Origin: Amycolatopsis rhizosphaerae
GTDB taxonomy: Bacteria; Actinomycetota; Actinomycetes; Mycobacteriales; Pseudonocardiaceae
Direction: 5' to 3'
Length of the DNA: 54,458 bases
Assembly (NCBI RefSeq): GCF_007713715.1
Contig: NZ_VJWX01000003.1
Location: 1-54,458, forward strand
The notes beneath the pieces were generated by a model. The model saw nothing but the letters and a program-made list of their open reading frames with translations, searched no databases and was not told where the DNA came from. Positions 44,126-54,181 of the stretch are shown here, one piece after another (positions within the stretch are counted from its first letter, which is position 1; the number at the start of each line of letters is the position of its first letter). The position numbers and the translations under genes were made by a program.

Positions 44126-45544
44126 ATGAGCGCCGCGACTTCGCGGCCGGTTCGTACGCCGGAGACATGGGCAGGACGCACCCGCGGCGACCGGTACGAC
44201 GATACGTTGCCCGCGGTAGTTCGCGGGGATCTCATGCGGGGCGGACGGCTGCGCCACGAGCTGATGGTGACGTGGATCTATCTGGCGATCATGGCGGCGA
44301 GCGCCCTGCCCACCCCGCTGTACTCGATCTACCGGCAGCGGCTCGGCCTGGCCGCGCTCGACATCACCGTCCTCTACGCCTGCTACGCGCTCGTGGTACT
44401 GGCGACGTTGCTCCGATTCGGCTTCTTGTCGGACCGGATCGGCCGGCTCCCCGTGCTGTACCTGGCGGTCCTTTTGGCTGCTTCCGGCGAGGCCGTGCTG
44501 TTGATGCCGCCGTCACTTCCCGGGTTGTACGTGAGCCGGGTCCTGACGGGAATCGCGGTCGGGCTGGCGATCTCCGCTCTGCCCGCCCATCTCGCCGATC
44601 TGGCGGGGGACGACCATGTCGGGCGCGCGACCACGCTCGGCGTGGCGGCCAACATGGGCGGCCAGGCACTCGGCACCTTCCTCGCCGGATGGCTGAACGA
44701 GCTGACACACTCCGTGCTCGCGGCCCCGTATGCCGTCGGGTTACTCCTGCTCACCCCGGTGATACTGGTGCCGATGGCCCGCGTTCCCGAGACCGTTTTG
44801 CCGTCCCGGCTCGCCGGACAGCACCAGGAGAAACGGATCCCGGTCCGGCTCCGCACGGCCTACCGGGCCACCGCCGCCACCATGGTCGCCGCCTTCGCCA
44901 TGTTCGGTTTCCTGACCGCCATGACCGGCCAGATCCTCCAGCAGCTGATGCACGTGGCGAACACGTCGGTCTCGGGCATCGCCACCGCGGTGCTGTTCAC
45001 CACCGGTGCGGTCGGGCAGCTACTCGCGGGGCGGATCACCTCGGCGAGGAACCCGGCCGTGACGGTGATTCCGCTGCCGCTGGCGGCGTCTCTGTTGAGC
45101 GCGGCCGCGTTTCTGGGTTCGCTCCCGATTTTCGCTCTGGCCGTCGTGGTGTGCGGTATCGGCGGCGGTCTCTGTCTGCGTGCCGGCAGCACCCGGCTGC
45201 TCGCCCGTAGCCCCGCCGAGACCCGGGCGCACATGAGTTCCCGCCTGTTCGCCGCTCTGTATCTCGGCGCCTCGATACCGACCATCGCCACCGGTCTGCT
45301 CGCCACCACGCTCAACATCGTCGCGTCGATCTTCGGGCTGGCGCTGCTGGTCGTCACCCTTTCGGCCGCCGCGGCGGTGTTGCTGGCCAAGCTGCCCGCC
45401 GCCGAGCTGATGCACGCCGACACGGTCGTGCTTCCCGTCGTCCGCCACTGGACGGATGCGGCAACGGTCCAGTTCTTCGTGGCACCGGTTCCCCCTGCCC
45501 GCAGAAAGCCCGAAACCCGACACGGCCGGCAGAGAGTGAAGTGA
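44126..45544 (+). CDS. MFS transporter (drug/metabolite exporter type)
   Basis: A 472-residue protein with about twelve membrane segments (LMVTWIYLAIMAASALPTP first) and a GFLSDRIGRLPVL loop. A ~45-residue polar N-terminus precedes the first membrane segment. AAGGGGGATCGTG precedes ATG 44126. Its stop overlaps the ATG of the NRPS-like gene by 4 bases (ATGA), so it is probably the exporter or self-resistance pump for that gene's product. Confidence 0.85.
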   Translation: MSAATSRPVRTPETWAGRTRGDRYDDTLPAVVRGDLMRGGRLRHELMVTWIYLAIMAASALPTPLYSIYRQRLGLAALDITVLYACYALVVLATLLRFGFLSDRIGRLPVLYLAVLLAASGEAVLLMPPSLPGLYVSRVLTGIAVGLAISALPAHLADLAGDDHVGRATTLGVAANMGGQALGTFLAGWLNELTHSVLAAPYAVGLLLLTPVILVPMARVPETVLPSRLAGQHQEKRIPVRLRTAYRATAATMVAAFAMFGFLTAMTGQILQQLMHVANTSVSGIATAVLFTTGAVGQLLAGRITSARNPAVTVIPLPLAASLLSAAAFLGSLPIFALAVVVCGIGGGLCLRAGSTRLLARSPAETRAHMSSRLFAALYLGASIPTIATGLLATTLNIVASIFGLALLVVTLSAAAAVLLAKLPAAELMHADTVVLPVVRHWTDAATVQFFVAPVPPARRKPETRHGRQRVK

Positions 45545-48447
45545 TCGCCGACATGACACCGACCGCCTCTTCACCCGCGCAGGAACGCCTTTGGCTGCTC
45601 GAACAGGCACGCCCGGGCGAGGTTCGGCAGCGCACCCAACTGGTCGTCGAGCTCGCCGGGCAACTGGAGGTGGCGAGTCTGCGACGTGCGCTCGACGCCG
45701 TCGCGACGGCGAACGCCGCGGAACTGGCCTTCGACGATCGTCCGAATGCGCCCACGTCGTCCGATCCGGAATCGGTGGCCCGGTGGGTCCGGGAAGTCAT
45801 CCGTCAGCCGCTTCCGATGACGCCCGTACTCCGCGCGGTGTTGCTGCCCCTGGGGGCACGTGAGCACGTACTGGTGCTCGTGGCCCATCGCGCGGCGGTG
45901 GACGAGCGGTCGATGCGCGTCCTCTTCCACGATCTTGTCGCGGCCTACCGGAGCCCGGCCGAGGGCGAGGATCGCCCTGCGCCGACGCGGCGCGGGCAAC
46001 AGGCACCGATCCGCGACGCCGACCTCGGCTTCTGGCTGACGCAGCTCGCCGACGCCGATTACGGGGTGGTGCCACCGCCGGACCTGCCTCCGGCCGCCGA
46101 ACCGGCCGCCGAGACCGGACGAAGCAGTGTCTCGCTTGATCGTCAGGTGCTGACGAGCCTCGCCGGACGACTGACCGGTGAGGCGCCGCTGTCGGCGATC
46201 CTGCTGACCGCCTACGTTCAGCTGCTTGCCCGGTACACCGGAGAGTACGACCTCACCGTCGCGCTGCCCGGCATGGTGCTGCGCGTCGACCTCACAGACA
46301 ATCCGGCGTTCCGGCAGGCCGCACGGAGGGTGAATTCGGTCGTCACAGCCGCCGGAGAACACGACAGCGTTCCGGTTGAGATCCTGCTCGCCGAGCTCAC
46401 GCCAGAGCACTACCTCGCGCACGGGCCGCTGGCACAGGCGGGTTTCGAGTTCGCCGCTCCTCTTCCCGAGAGCGCCGAGTCCGCCGGACTCCGCATGACT
46501 GTCCTCGACATCGCACACCCGAACCCGGAATACCCGTTCACACTGCGCGTCAAGGCGCTGGCCGGCGAGCCGATCGTGGAACTGCTCTACCGCGCCGATC
46601 GCTACAGCGAGGGTTTCGCCACCACGTTTCTGCGTGCGTATCGCACGCTGCTGCAGCGCGTGGCGGCGAACCCCGGCCTGGCCGTCCAGGATGTGCGCCT
46701 CGCGGCCGTCGAGCCGAGAGGACCACAAAGGACGGTGCGCCGGTATCCGCGGGTCACCGAACTCGTGGAGCGGGCGATGGCGAACGATCCCGGCGCCCCG
46801 GCGATCGTGAGCGGCGACCGTTCGTGGTCCTACCGCGAACTCCACGAGCGGGCGGGCGAGTTCGCCGAGGGGCTGCGATCGGCGGGACACCGTACTGGAG
46901 AAACCGTGGCGCTGTGCACGGCGACACGCAGCTTCGACCTGTACGCGAGCCTGCTGGGGGTGTGGCGCGCGGGCGGAGTCCTCGTGCTCGTCGACCCCGC
47001 GCTTTCCGGACAGGCGCGCGAGCAACGGCTGAACCAGGCGCGAGCCCGCACCGTGGTGGTGTTCGACGACGAACAGGGCTTCTCGACCGTGCGCCGCGAC
47101 GGCAGCGCGGGGACCCGGTTCTCCGGCGACGATCCGGCCTACATCTTCTTCACCTCGGGCACCACCGGAACCCCGAAAGCGCTCCTCGGCGAGCACAACA
47201 GCCTGTCGCATTTCATCCTCTGGCAGCAGGAAGAGTTCGAGTTCCGGCCGTCCGACCGCTGCGCGCAGCTGACCAGCCTGTTCACCGACGGCATGCTGCG
47301 CGACATCTTCACGCCGCTGGCCAGCGGATCCTCGGTGCACATCCCCGCCGACGGCGCCGTCCACCCCAGCGACCCCGCAATCCTCGGGTGGCTCAAGAAA
47401 TCGGCGGTGACGCGGGCTCACACCATGCCCGCACTGTCGAGCCGCTGGCTGGGTGAGACCGCGGCCGTCGGCCCACTGGAGGACCTGCGGCTGCTCTTCT
47501 TCTCCGGTGAACCCCTGACCGGGGCACTCGCCACCCGATGGCATGCCGTGGCACCGGGCGCCGGCCTGGTCAACCTGTACGGGACCAGCGAATGCACGAT
47601 GATCCAGGCATTCCACCGTGTCGGCCGGAGCCAGGACACCCTTGTGCATCCGGCGGGACAGGCGATGGCCGGTGCGGAGTTGCTCGTGCGGACGCCGAGC
47701 GGAACATCGTGCGGACCCGGCGAGATCGGCGAGGTGCACATCCACACTCCCTACGCCAGTGCCGGCTACATCGGACGGACCGACTCGGCTTTCGTCCGAA
47801 GCGGCGACGATCCCGCTGCCCGCGTCTTCCGGGCGGGCGACCGGGCGCGACTCCGGGCGAACGGGACGCTGGAGGTTTTCGGCCGCTCGTCGGACGGCGA
47901 GCGTGGCCGTGCGGGCAAGGTCGATCCCGAACAGGTCAATGCGCTGCTCGCCCGGCAGCGCGGCGTCCGGGCTTCCGCGGTGGTGCGGCTGGACCGCGCG
48001 GAGCCGCTTCCCCGGTTCGCCGCCTTCGTCGTACTCGACCGCCCTCGCGCGACGACCCCCGCGGAGATCCGCCGGGCACTGCGCGCGCACCTTCCGCCTG
48101 CGGCGCTGCCCGACCACATCCGGCTCCTGCCCGATCTGCCGGTCAACGACGTCGGGAAACTTGACCGGCGCGCACTGCGAACCCTTTTCGCCGAGCAGCA
48201 GGCCACGGAAGGCGACGCGTTTTCTCGCAGTCCGGTGGCGCGGAAGGTCGCCGACGTCTGGTGCGAAGTGCTGCGGCTCGCCGGCATAGCCCCCGACGAC
48301 CACTTCTTCGAACTGGGCGGAGATCCGCGGGAGGCGGTCGACGTGGTGCGGCGACTGCGGAGCGAACTCGCGACGCCGCTCGATATCGACGCCGTTTTCA
48401 CCGCACCGGTTCTCTCGGAATTCGTGCTCACCGTCGAGCACGCCTGA
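45541..48447 (+). CDS. NRPS-like protein: degenerate condensation domain, adenylation domain, carrier domain without Ser
   Basis: A 968-residue C-A-PCP protein. Residues ~10-400 have the condensation fold ([13 protein letters not shown] start), but the HHxxxDG active site reads HRAAVDE (116-122), so the catalytic second His is Arg. The adenylation domain (~410-880) has A3 [13 protein letters not shown] (534 on), A5 [10 protein letters not shown]7 [11 protein letters not shown] and A10 [11 protein letters not shown] with the catalytic Lys. The carrier domain (885-960) has [13 protein letters not shown]: the phosphopantetheine Ser is Pro 929. Translationally coupled to the MFS gene (ATGA), 38 bases before a glyA-like gene. 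Probably it activates an amino acid without loading it in cis; another carrier or free transfer would be needed. Confidence 0.88.
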   Translation: MIADMTPTASSPAQERLWLLEQARPGEVRQRTQLVVELAGQLEVASLRRALDAVATANAAELAFDDRPNAPTSSDPESVARWVREVIRQPLPMTPVLRAVLLPLGAREHVLVLVAHRAAVDERSMRVLFHDLVAAYRSPAEGEDRPAPTRRGQQAPIRDADLGFWLTQLADADYGVVPPPDLPPAAEPAAETGRSSVSLDRQVLTSLAGRLTGEAPLSAILLTAYVQLLARYTGEYDLTVALPGMVLRVDLTDNPAFRQAARRVNSVVTAAGEHDSVPVEILLAELTPEHYLAHGPLAQAGFEFAAPLPESAESAGLRMTVLDIAHPNPEYPFTLRVKALAGEPIVELLYRADRYSEGFATTFLRAYRTLLQRVAANPGLAVQDVRLAAVEPRGPQRTVRRYPRVTELVERAMANDPGAPAIVSGDRSWSYRELHERAGEFAEGLRSAGHRTGETVALCTATRSFDLYASLLGVWRAGGVLVLVDPALSGQAREQRLNQARARTVVVFDDEQGFSTVRRDGSAGTRFSGDDPAYIFFTSGTTGTPKALLGEHNSLSHFILWQQEEFEFRPSDRCAQLTSLFTDGMLRDIFTPLASGSSVHIPADGAVHPSDPAILGWLKKSAVTRAHTMPALSSRWLGETAAVGPLEDLRLLFFSGEPLTGALATRWHAVAPGAGLVNLYGTSECTMIQAFHRVGRSQDTLVHPAGQAMAGAELLVRTPSGTSCGPGEIGEVHIHTPYASAGYIGRTDSAFVRSGDDPAARVFRAGDRARLRANGTLEVFGRSSDGERGRAGKVDPEQVNALLARQRGVRASAVVRLDRAEPLPRFAAFVVLDRPRATTPAEIRRALRAHLPPAALPDHIRLLPDLPVNDVGKLDRRALRTLFAEQQATEGDAFSRSPVARKVADVWCEVLRLAGIAPDDHFFELGGDPREAVDVVRRLRSELATPLDIDAVFTAPVLSEFVLTVEHA

Positions 48448-48485
48448 CGTCGTACACCATTTCCCGATTCAGAAGGAGATCCCGC

Positions 48486-49775
48486 ATGCCCGTAAAGGTC
48501 CAGACCGGACTACTCGACCGGACGATCAGCGAAGTCGACCCGGCGGTGGCCGCCGAGCTGTCCGGGGAATTGCTCCGCCAGCAGTCCACCCTGAGCATGA
48601 TCGCGTCCGAGAACTACACTCCCCTGGCGGTGATGACGGCGCAGGGTTCGGCGTTCATGAACAAGCTCGCCGAAGGGTACGCCGACCACCGGTACTGCAG
48701 CGGGTGCGAGCACATCGACGTGATCGAGAAGCTCGCGACGCAACGCGCGAAGGCCCTGTTCGGGGCCGAGCACGCCAACGTCCAGCCGCATTCCGGCGCC
48801 CAGGCCAACGCCGCCGCCTACGCCGCGCTCCTCGAACCAGGGGACACCATCCTCGCGATGGATCTCGCCCACGGCGGTCACCTCACCCACGGCATGCGCC
48901 TCAACTTCTCAGCGCAGTTCTACAACTGCGTCAACTACCACGTGAACGAAGCCGACGCGCAGGTCGACATGGACGAGGTCGCGCGGCTCGCCCGCGAACA
49001 CCGGCCGAAACTGATCGTCGCGGGCTGGTCCGCCTATTCCCGGCGCCTCGATTTCGCCGCGTTCCGCGCGATAGCCGACGAGGTGGGTGCCCGTTTCCTC
49101 GTGGACATGGCTCACTTCGCGGGACTCGTCGCGGCCGGGGAGCACCCCAATCCCGTGCCGTACGCCGACGTCGTGACCACCACGACGCACAAGACGCTCG
49201 GCGGACCGCGTGGGGGCCTCGTGCTGTGCCGGGAGCGGTTCGCCAAGGCCATCGACAGCGCCGTGTTCCCCGGCCAGCAGGCGGCACCGCTCGCGCACAC
49301 GATCGCCGCGAAGGCGGTCGCATTCAAGATCGCGGCCGGCGAGGAGTTCCGGGACATCCAGCGGCGCACGATCGAAGGCGCGCGGATCGTCGCCGAACGG
49401 CTCGCGGGCAGCGATCTGGCCGCCGAAGGCATCAAGATCCTCACCGGCGGCACGGATGTGCACCTGCTGCTGGTGGACCTGCGGGAAAGCGAGCTCACCG
49501 GCAAACAGGCCGAGGATCGGCTGAAGGAGATCGGCATCTCGGTGAACCGCAACACCGTGCCGTTCGACCCGCGGCCGCCGATGGTCACCTCCGGTCTGCG
49601 GATCGGCACGGCCGCGCTCGCCACTCGCGGCTTCGCTGCCGAAGATTTCCGCGCGGTCGCCGACATCATCGCCGACACGCTGATCTCGCCGGTCGGCGAC
49701 GAGTCGACGGTGCTGCTGCGCGACCGGGTCGCCACCCTCGCGGGCAAGTACCCCCTCTACGAGTCCGCCCGCTGA
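48486..49775 (+). CDS. glyA: divergent serine hydroxymethyltransferase
   Basis: A 429-residue PLP enzyme of the SHMT family, which interconverts serine and glycine with tetrahydrofolate. The PLP Lys is in [18 protein letters not shown] (position 37 region), [13 protein letters not shown] and ASAY-like SAYSRRLDF are present. It departs from housekeeping GlyA at [13 protein letters not shown] (usually RYYGGCEYVD) and other places, so it looks like a pathway-dedicated paralogue, perhaps for an alpha-substituted serine or for glycine supply. AAGGAGATCCCGC precedes the ATG. It closes the MFS-NRPS unit and is followed by a strong hairpin. Confidence 0.92.
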   Translation: MPVKVQTGLLDRTISEVDPAVAAELSGELLRQQSTLSMIASENYTPLAVMTAQGSAFMNKLAEGYADHRYCSGCEHIDVIEKLATQRAKALFGAEHANVQPHSGAQANAAAYAALLEPGDTILAMDLAHGGHLTHGMRLNFSAQFYNCVNYHVNEADAQVDMDEVARLAREHRPKLIVAGWSAYSRRLDFAAFRAIADEVGARFLVDMAHFAGLVAAGEHPNPVPYADVVTTTTHKTLGGPRGGLVLCRERFAKAIDSAVFPGQQAAPLAHTIAAKAVAFKIAAGEEFRDIQRRTIEGARIVAERLAGSDLAAEGIKILTGGTDVHLLLVDLRESELTGKQAEDRLKEIGISVNRNTVPFDPRPPMVTSGLRIGTAALATRGFAAEDFRAVADIIADTLISPVGDESTVLLRDRVATLAGKYPLYESAR

Positions 49776-49854
49776 TCGGAGCCCGCACAGCCATTCCTCG
49801 CCGGCCGGACTGGGCCGTTGATCCCGGGCTGCCGCGCCGCTGGGTGGGAGGGCC

Positions 49855-49895
49855 GTCGTGCGGAATGGCCGAGTTGCTCGGCCATTCCGCACGAC
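49855..49895. terminator. 19-bp perfect hairpin after glyA-like gene
   Basis: Arms 49855-49873 and 49877-49895 with a 3-base loop, no mismatch. It ends the plus-strand MFS-NRPS-SHMT unit. Confidence 0.8.
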
Positions 49896-49999
49896 AGGGT
49901 GCCGCAGGCGGCGTCCTGCGGTGGGACAAGTGGCACCGACGCACACCAGGTTCGTGACCCGCCACTTCACGATGCGCACCACTCACTCCGCGAGCCCGA

Positions 50000-50488
50000 C
50001 TACAAGGAGGACACCGCCTCCCCGTTCTGCCAAGCAATCCGCGTCGGCATCGGTTCCCCTACGACCGAGTCCCGCAGGAACAGCGGTGTCGAGCCGGCCA
50101 TGCTCAAGTAGCCGTTCACACTCCGCGTGAGGGCGAAGCCGTACCCGTCGGGGGTGTCCGCCCAACCCGTGCGTGTAAGGGCATCCCCTTCGTCCCTGAT
50201 CGCCCAGCCCCACTCGCGCCACACCCCTGTGACCAGGTCGAAGTATCGGTCGCATGTGTTCGGCGTGGTTCCCAGTATCCAGTACCTGATGTCGAAGGTG
50301 GCCCACCCGTCTTCGGGATGGTTCAGGTCCCCGGACAGGACAACCCCGCCGTGCAGGCCCGCGTGGGGCAGGTCCGGGTGCCGTAGCGCCAGCGACACTT
50401 CCGGGGGCAGCGCACAGAGCGTCTCCGTGAAGTGCCGTAGCAGCTGAGTACGTGCCTCTGCCTGTGTTTTCGCCGTTCTCACCCGCAT
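50000..50488 (-). CDS. hypothetical protein
   Basis: A 162-residue soluble protein with no family I recognise. It has MRVRTAKTQAEARTQLLRHF at the N-terminus, a Trp-rich centre (WATFDIRYWILGTTPNTCDRYF, WREWGWAIRD) and a [16 protein letters not shown] region. Codon use is normal for the window. ATG 50488 has no clear RBS. It is divergent from a zinc-finger-containing gene whose possible starts are 4 and 37 bases away, so the two share a very short promoter region. Confidence 0.6.
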   Translation of the reverse strand: MRVRTAKTQAEARTQLLRHFTETLCALPPEVSLALRHPDLPHAGLHGGVVLSGDLNHPEDGWATFDIRYWILGTTPNTCDRYFDLVTGVWREWGWAIRDEGDALTRTGWADTPDGYGFALTRSVNGYLSMAGSTPLFLRDSVVGEPMPTRIAWQNGEAVSSL

Positions 50489-50524
50489 AGGATGCCCGTA
50501 ATCAGGCGAGAGAAGGGGGCTCCC

Positions 50525-51211
50525 GTGGGAGAAATACCTGGTGCGCGTGAGGAGTTGGACCGGCTCGGGCGTTCCCTGCGTGCGCACCTCGTCGAGCTGA
50601 TCAACGACCTGACCCCGGGTGCCGACCTCGGCCTCCTCTTCCTCGATTGGCCGGACGTCGCCGACTGGCACGAGCCTTTGCGCTACAGCTACTCGGCCGT
50701 GTTCCGTGGGAAACGCCCCGAAGGGGTCGGCGTTGCCGACGTCGCCTCCAGGGCAGCCAGCCTGTTCAACCCGGCCGTGTGGAGCATCGCCGGGCCGGAA
50801 GAGGAGATCGACGGCACGAAGCGCAGGTATGTCCTCACCGCCCGACATTCCAACGGTACTCACCTAGAGATCCGCACGAGCGACCGCAGCTCGTCCGTGC
50901 TCTACACCGGGTGGACCCCCGCCCTGGCCCTGCACGAACTGGAGGAGTTCCAGTGGCCGGAGCCGGTCCGAACGCCCGAGACCCTGACGTCCGGCTTCGT
51001 GCTCTGCTATGAGTGCGACGGCCTCGGCGCCTGCCACGACTGCGGCGGACGCGGCTGGGTGCCCAGCGAGCCCCACGGGCGTAGTAACTGCCTCCAATGC
51101 GGCGGGAAACACGTCTGCCCCATCTGCCGGGGCGCGGGCCAGCTGGCCGTCTCCGAGCTGTCGCCGTACCAGCTGACCTACTACCCCAAACTGGGTCAGA
51201 AGCCGCTATGA
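50525..51211 (+). CDS. zinc-finger protein with DnaJ-type CxxCxGxG repeats
   Basis: About 228 residues. The C-terminal third has four CxxC motifs, three in DnaJ style: CYECDGLG, CHDCGGRG, CLQCGGK and CPICRGAG, a pair of zinc sites. The N-terminal part (ELDRLGRSLRAHLVELIND, WHEPLRYSYSAVF, HLEIRTSDRSSSVLYTGW) is an unknown domain. GTG 50525 has AAGGGGG upstream; ATG 50492 is an alternative. J-domain is absent. It could be a specialised chaperone partner, or a nucleic-acid-binding protein. Confidence 0.7.
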   Translation: MGEIPGAREELDRLGRSLRAHLVELINDLTPGADLGLLFLDWPDVADWHEPLRYSYSAVFRGKRPEGVGVADVASRAASLFNPAVWSIAGPEEEIDGTKRRYVLTARHSNGTHLEIRTSDRSSSVLYTGWTPALALHELEEFQWPEPVRTPETLTSGFVLCYECDGLGACHDCGGRGWVPSEPHGRSNCLQCGGKHVCPICRGAGQLAVSELSPYQLTYYPKLGQKPL

Positions 51212-51578
51212 CCTGTTCGAAAGTGGATCCTCGACCCCCTATACGGCTGCATCCCACGCGCGGCTCGCCGCGTGAGCGTTCACCGAGATCCTTGGCCAGT
51301 CCGTGTCATGAGATCGGTGACAGCCAATGACCGGCCGTCCCCATTCACGAACAGCGTCCGGTCCCGCGCCGAGCGGAACAACTCCGGGCGTGGAGACTTC
51401 ACCGTTGGATCCACTCCCCACCCTCGCCTCCACGTCCTTCGGGGTGCCGAAGAGGTCGGCGGTGATGCCGCCCGTGAGATCGCCGGGCTCGGCCCGGCGT
51501 CCGCGATCGGTCACGGGCAAACCAGAAGGACAAGGACGGAACGTCTTCGGGCGGGGCAACGTGCGCCCGTCGCTGAGA
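51212..51578. other. no supported gene
   Basis: Between the zinc-finger gene and the next minus-strand gene no convincing ORF, repeat or signal was found. Confidence 0.4.
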
Positions 51579-52331
51579 CTACCGGACGCGCTTGATCCGG
51601 CGTACGTTCTCCCGGCCGCAGGCCACGCAGACGATCCACCCGCACAGCCAGCCGTCCCGGACGAACGTCTCGCTCGCCCGGTTGCACTCCTCCCCGCCGC
51701 AGAAAACGCAATCCCCGTCTTCGCCGGTCGGGCGCACGAAGGGGTGAAGGATCGAGCGACCCCCGAGATCAGGACGCCCCAGGAACCCGCAGCCGGGGCA
51801 CCTCCACCATTCGTCGGTGCCTTCGTGGCCCCCGTAGGCCGCATAACGAGTGATCTCCTGCACCAGGTCCTGCCCGCACTGCGGGCAGGACCTGGGCAGT
51901 GCGTCGGGACGGGCCGGGCCGAAATCCTCGCGCACTTCGATCAGCTCTTCCTCATCGTCGAAGACCTGTTCCTTGGCCAGGGTGCCATCGTGGTTCCAGG
52001 ACCGGAACACACCGCGGCAATGACCCCAGACCATGAGGCCCTCGGCCATCAACGGCCCGTCAGCCCACCACTCGCGGGCCAGTCCGTGCCGGTAGCCGTC
52101 GACATAGAAGTCCTGCCAAAGCAACTGATCACCGATGGCCTCCACCACCTCGCCGGTAAACGGCACGCCCTTGTACGTGAGAGGCGGCCCGTCGATGCCG
52201 CCGTCATCGATGTCCCGGCGATCCAGCCTCCAGTCGATCCGCACCTTAGGTGCCCTACCGTCCGATGCCTGTGTCTCGCAAGCCTGCCGGCCCTCACCGT
52301 CCACGTCCTGATCGTGCTCTCGCCCGGTCAC
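51579..52331 (-). CDS. MORN/YwqK-like protein with C-terminal zinc ribbons
   Basis: About 250 residues. The N-terminal half has MORN-type segments (YKGVPFTGEVVEAIGDQLL, FYVDGYRHGLAREWW, GLMVWGHCRGVFRSWNHDGTL) as in YwqK-like antitoxin proteins. The C-terminal half has zinc-ribbon Cys pairs: CPQCGQDL, CPGCGFLG, CVFCGGEEC and CVACGREN. The start is uncertain; GTG 52331 (VTGREH...) is chosen because the upstream frame to 52466 is not protein-like. It may be an immunity or antitoxin-type protein. It is not obviously tied to its neighbours. Confidence 0.65.
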   Translation of the reverse strand: MTGREHDQDVDGEGRQACETQASDGRAPKVRIDWRLDRRDIDDGGIDGPPLTYKGVPFTGEVVEAIGDQLLWQDFYVDGYRHGLAREWWADGPLMAEGLMVWGHCRGVFRSWNHDGTLAKEQVFDDEEELIEVREDFGPARPDALPRSCPQCGQDLVQEITRYAAYGGHEGTDEWWRCPGCGFLGRPDLGGRSILHPFVRPTGEDGDCVFCGGEECNRASETFVRDGWLCGWIVCVACGRENVRRIKRVR

Positions 52332-52443
52332 GCCGAGCACCGTACCGCTACCGGATGTTCGTGAGACAGCAGTTACGTCAGCCACCTGCGTAGGCGGCGG
52401 AGCGGCAGCTCGCGGGATCCGCCGACAACGACATCTCCACCCG

Positions 52444-53064
52444 GTGTGTGACGCCGCCGGGGTCACCCAGCCGGTGCTCTACCGCCTGTTCGGAGACAAG
52501 GAAGGTCTCCTCGACGCGGTCGCCGAGCACGGCTTCGAGCGGTATGCGTCGGGCAAGGCGGCCCAGCCGCGGACGGCCGACCCGGTGGCCGACCTGCGGG
52601 CGGGCTGGGACAACCACATGGACTTCGCCCGCCGGAACCCCGCGCTCTACCAGTTGATGTTCGCGCCTCGCACGCGATCACGCTCGGCGGCCCGGCAGCG
52701 CGTGTTCGACCTGCTGCAGGGCGGCCTCGTCCGCTGCGCGGCCGCCGGGGCGCTCAAGGTGGAACCCGAGGCCGCCGCACAGCTGATCCTGTCGGCCAAC
52801 GTGGGAGTGGCACTCAACCTGATCGCGCAACCGGACCTGTTCGACGACACGAACCTGTCCCACCGGATGCGGGACGCGATGTTCGGCACGGTCCTCACCG
52901 AACCCGCGCCACCGGCGCGAACCGATCCCGTACCCGCGGCGGCCGTCCGCCTCCGTGCCCAACTCTCCCTCACCGGCACCGACGCACTGGAACCCGCCGA
53001 GACCGCACTGCTCGATCGCTGGCTGGAACGCCTCTCCGGCGCGACCGCCCCCGAAGACCGCTAA
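52444..53064 (+). pseudogene. TetR-family regulator with broken N-terminus
   Basis: The frame begins in the middle of the DNA-binding domain (CDAAGVTQPVLYRLFGDKEG), without the first ~40 residues and helix. Just upstream another frame encodes ADNDISTR, which fits the missing piece, so a frameshift near 52440 has probably split the gene. The ligand-binding domain follows intact to 53064. As it stands, no normal TetR protein can be made unless the start is elsewhere. Confidence 0.65.
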
Positions 53065-53127
53065 GGCCGGTATCGGAGTGGTTTGCGCGGCGAGGGGCAC
53101 TCCTCCCCCGCCTCCGGACGCCCGCCG

Positions 53128-53940
53128 CTACTTCGGGTTGCGCCGCCGGCCGGTCCCGGTGGCGGTTGCCGACGCGCGGGCCACCCGCTTGTCGCCGGTC
53201 GTGGCGCTCGCCGGGGTCTTCCTGCGCTGCCCGGCAGAACCCGCGACGGTCTGCTGGGTGGTGGCGAACGTCGCCAGTCCGGCATCGATCAGCCGAGCCG
53301 CCCTCCGGACGTCGGCGCTGACCGCGCGTTCGACCTGGCCTGGTGTTCGTTTGCCGTCCAGATGTGTTCGCAGGCCGGCGAACTGGATCTGCCAGAGCCC
53401 CATCAGCGCGGTCGCGGCGATCCGCGGTTCGGGATCCTCGGCACGCATCCCGGCCCGATCGGCCAGCACCTCGGCGGCGACAGCCGCGAGCTGCACGGTC
53501 ATCTCGTGTTGGTACGCGCGCAACGCCGGGGTGGTCTGGATCATGGTGTTGAACCGGCTGAGCTGAACGCCGGCCTCGGCGGGGTCGTCGTGGGTGGCCA
53601 GCCAGGACGTCATGGCCTTCAACTCGCCGGCCAGGATCCGCAGGGCCGCCTCGACGGGGCTGACGTCGCGGTCGGCCAGCCCGGTACGCAGCGCGGCCAT
53701 CGTGGCGTCGGGCTGGTCCAGGACCAGCGCCTCCTTGGTGGGAAAGTGGTTGAAGACGGTCTTTTCGGATACGTCGCAGGCTTCGGCGATCTCCGCCACG
53801 CGGACGGCCTCGAACCCACGCTCGAGGAACATCGCGGTGGCGGTGTCGGTCAACTGCTGCCGCAGTTGACGCTTCTTGCGCTCGCGCAGCCCCTCGGTCC
53901 CGGAGGCGCCGGACCGGGCCGTCCAGTCCACAGTCTTCAC
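53128..53940 (-). CDS. TetR family regulator
   Basis: A 270-residue TetR protein. The HTH is FEAVRVAEIAEACDVSEKTVFNHFPTKEAL (cited in parts as VAEIAEACDVSEKTVFNHF), with a C-terminal domain ending in a basic Ala/Thr/Arg-rich tail (~50 residues) that lies outside the fold. GTG 53940 has GAGG 8 bases ahead; GTG 53946 is 2 bases from it and less likely. It is divergent from the ABM-domain gene at 54182, whose promoter it may control. Confidence 0.87.
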   Translation of the reverse strand: MKTVDWTARSGASGTEGLRERKKRQLRQQLTDTATAMFLERGFEAVRVAEIAEACDVSEKTVFNHFPTKEALVLDQPDATMAALRTGLADRDVSPVEAALRILAGELKAMTSWLATHDDPAEAGVQLSRFNTMIQTTPALRAYQHEMTVQLAAVAAEVLADRAGMRAEDPEPRIAATALMGLWQIQFAGLRTHLDGKRTPGQVERAVSADVRRAARLIDAGLATFATTQQTVAGSAGQRRKTPASATTGDKRVARASATATGTGRRRNPK

Positions 53941-54181
53941 TCTCACGGCCTCAGTGTAGTCCAGTCTCCCACTAAGTACAGCAAGGCAAATTTTTTAGCG
54001 GCAGAAGTGTTCGCGGCTTGCGGTCAAAGCTTCAGTCGCAGTAAAGTTACGGTGACAGTGAGTCTCGGGACGCCAAGGGGCACCGCAGCCACCTTCAGAT
54101 CACTCGCGGAAGGTCACGGCGTACCCGCTCACCATCGTCGACCTGGCGAAATCTTGTCCACGAATTCATCAAGGAGTCATC
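53941..54181. other. intergenic region between divergent TetR and ABM genes
   Basis: About 240 bases; a TTTTTT run near 53992 and AT-rich surroundings suggest promoters on both strands, but no palindrome was clear enough to call an operator. Confidence 0.35.

Noticed and set aside
45571-48441. 956-codon minus-strand ORF
   Set aside because: Antisense of the NRPS-like gene, produced by high GC third positions.
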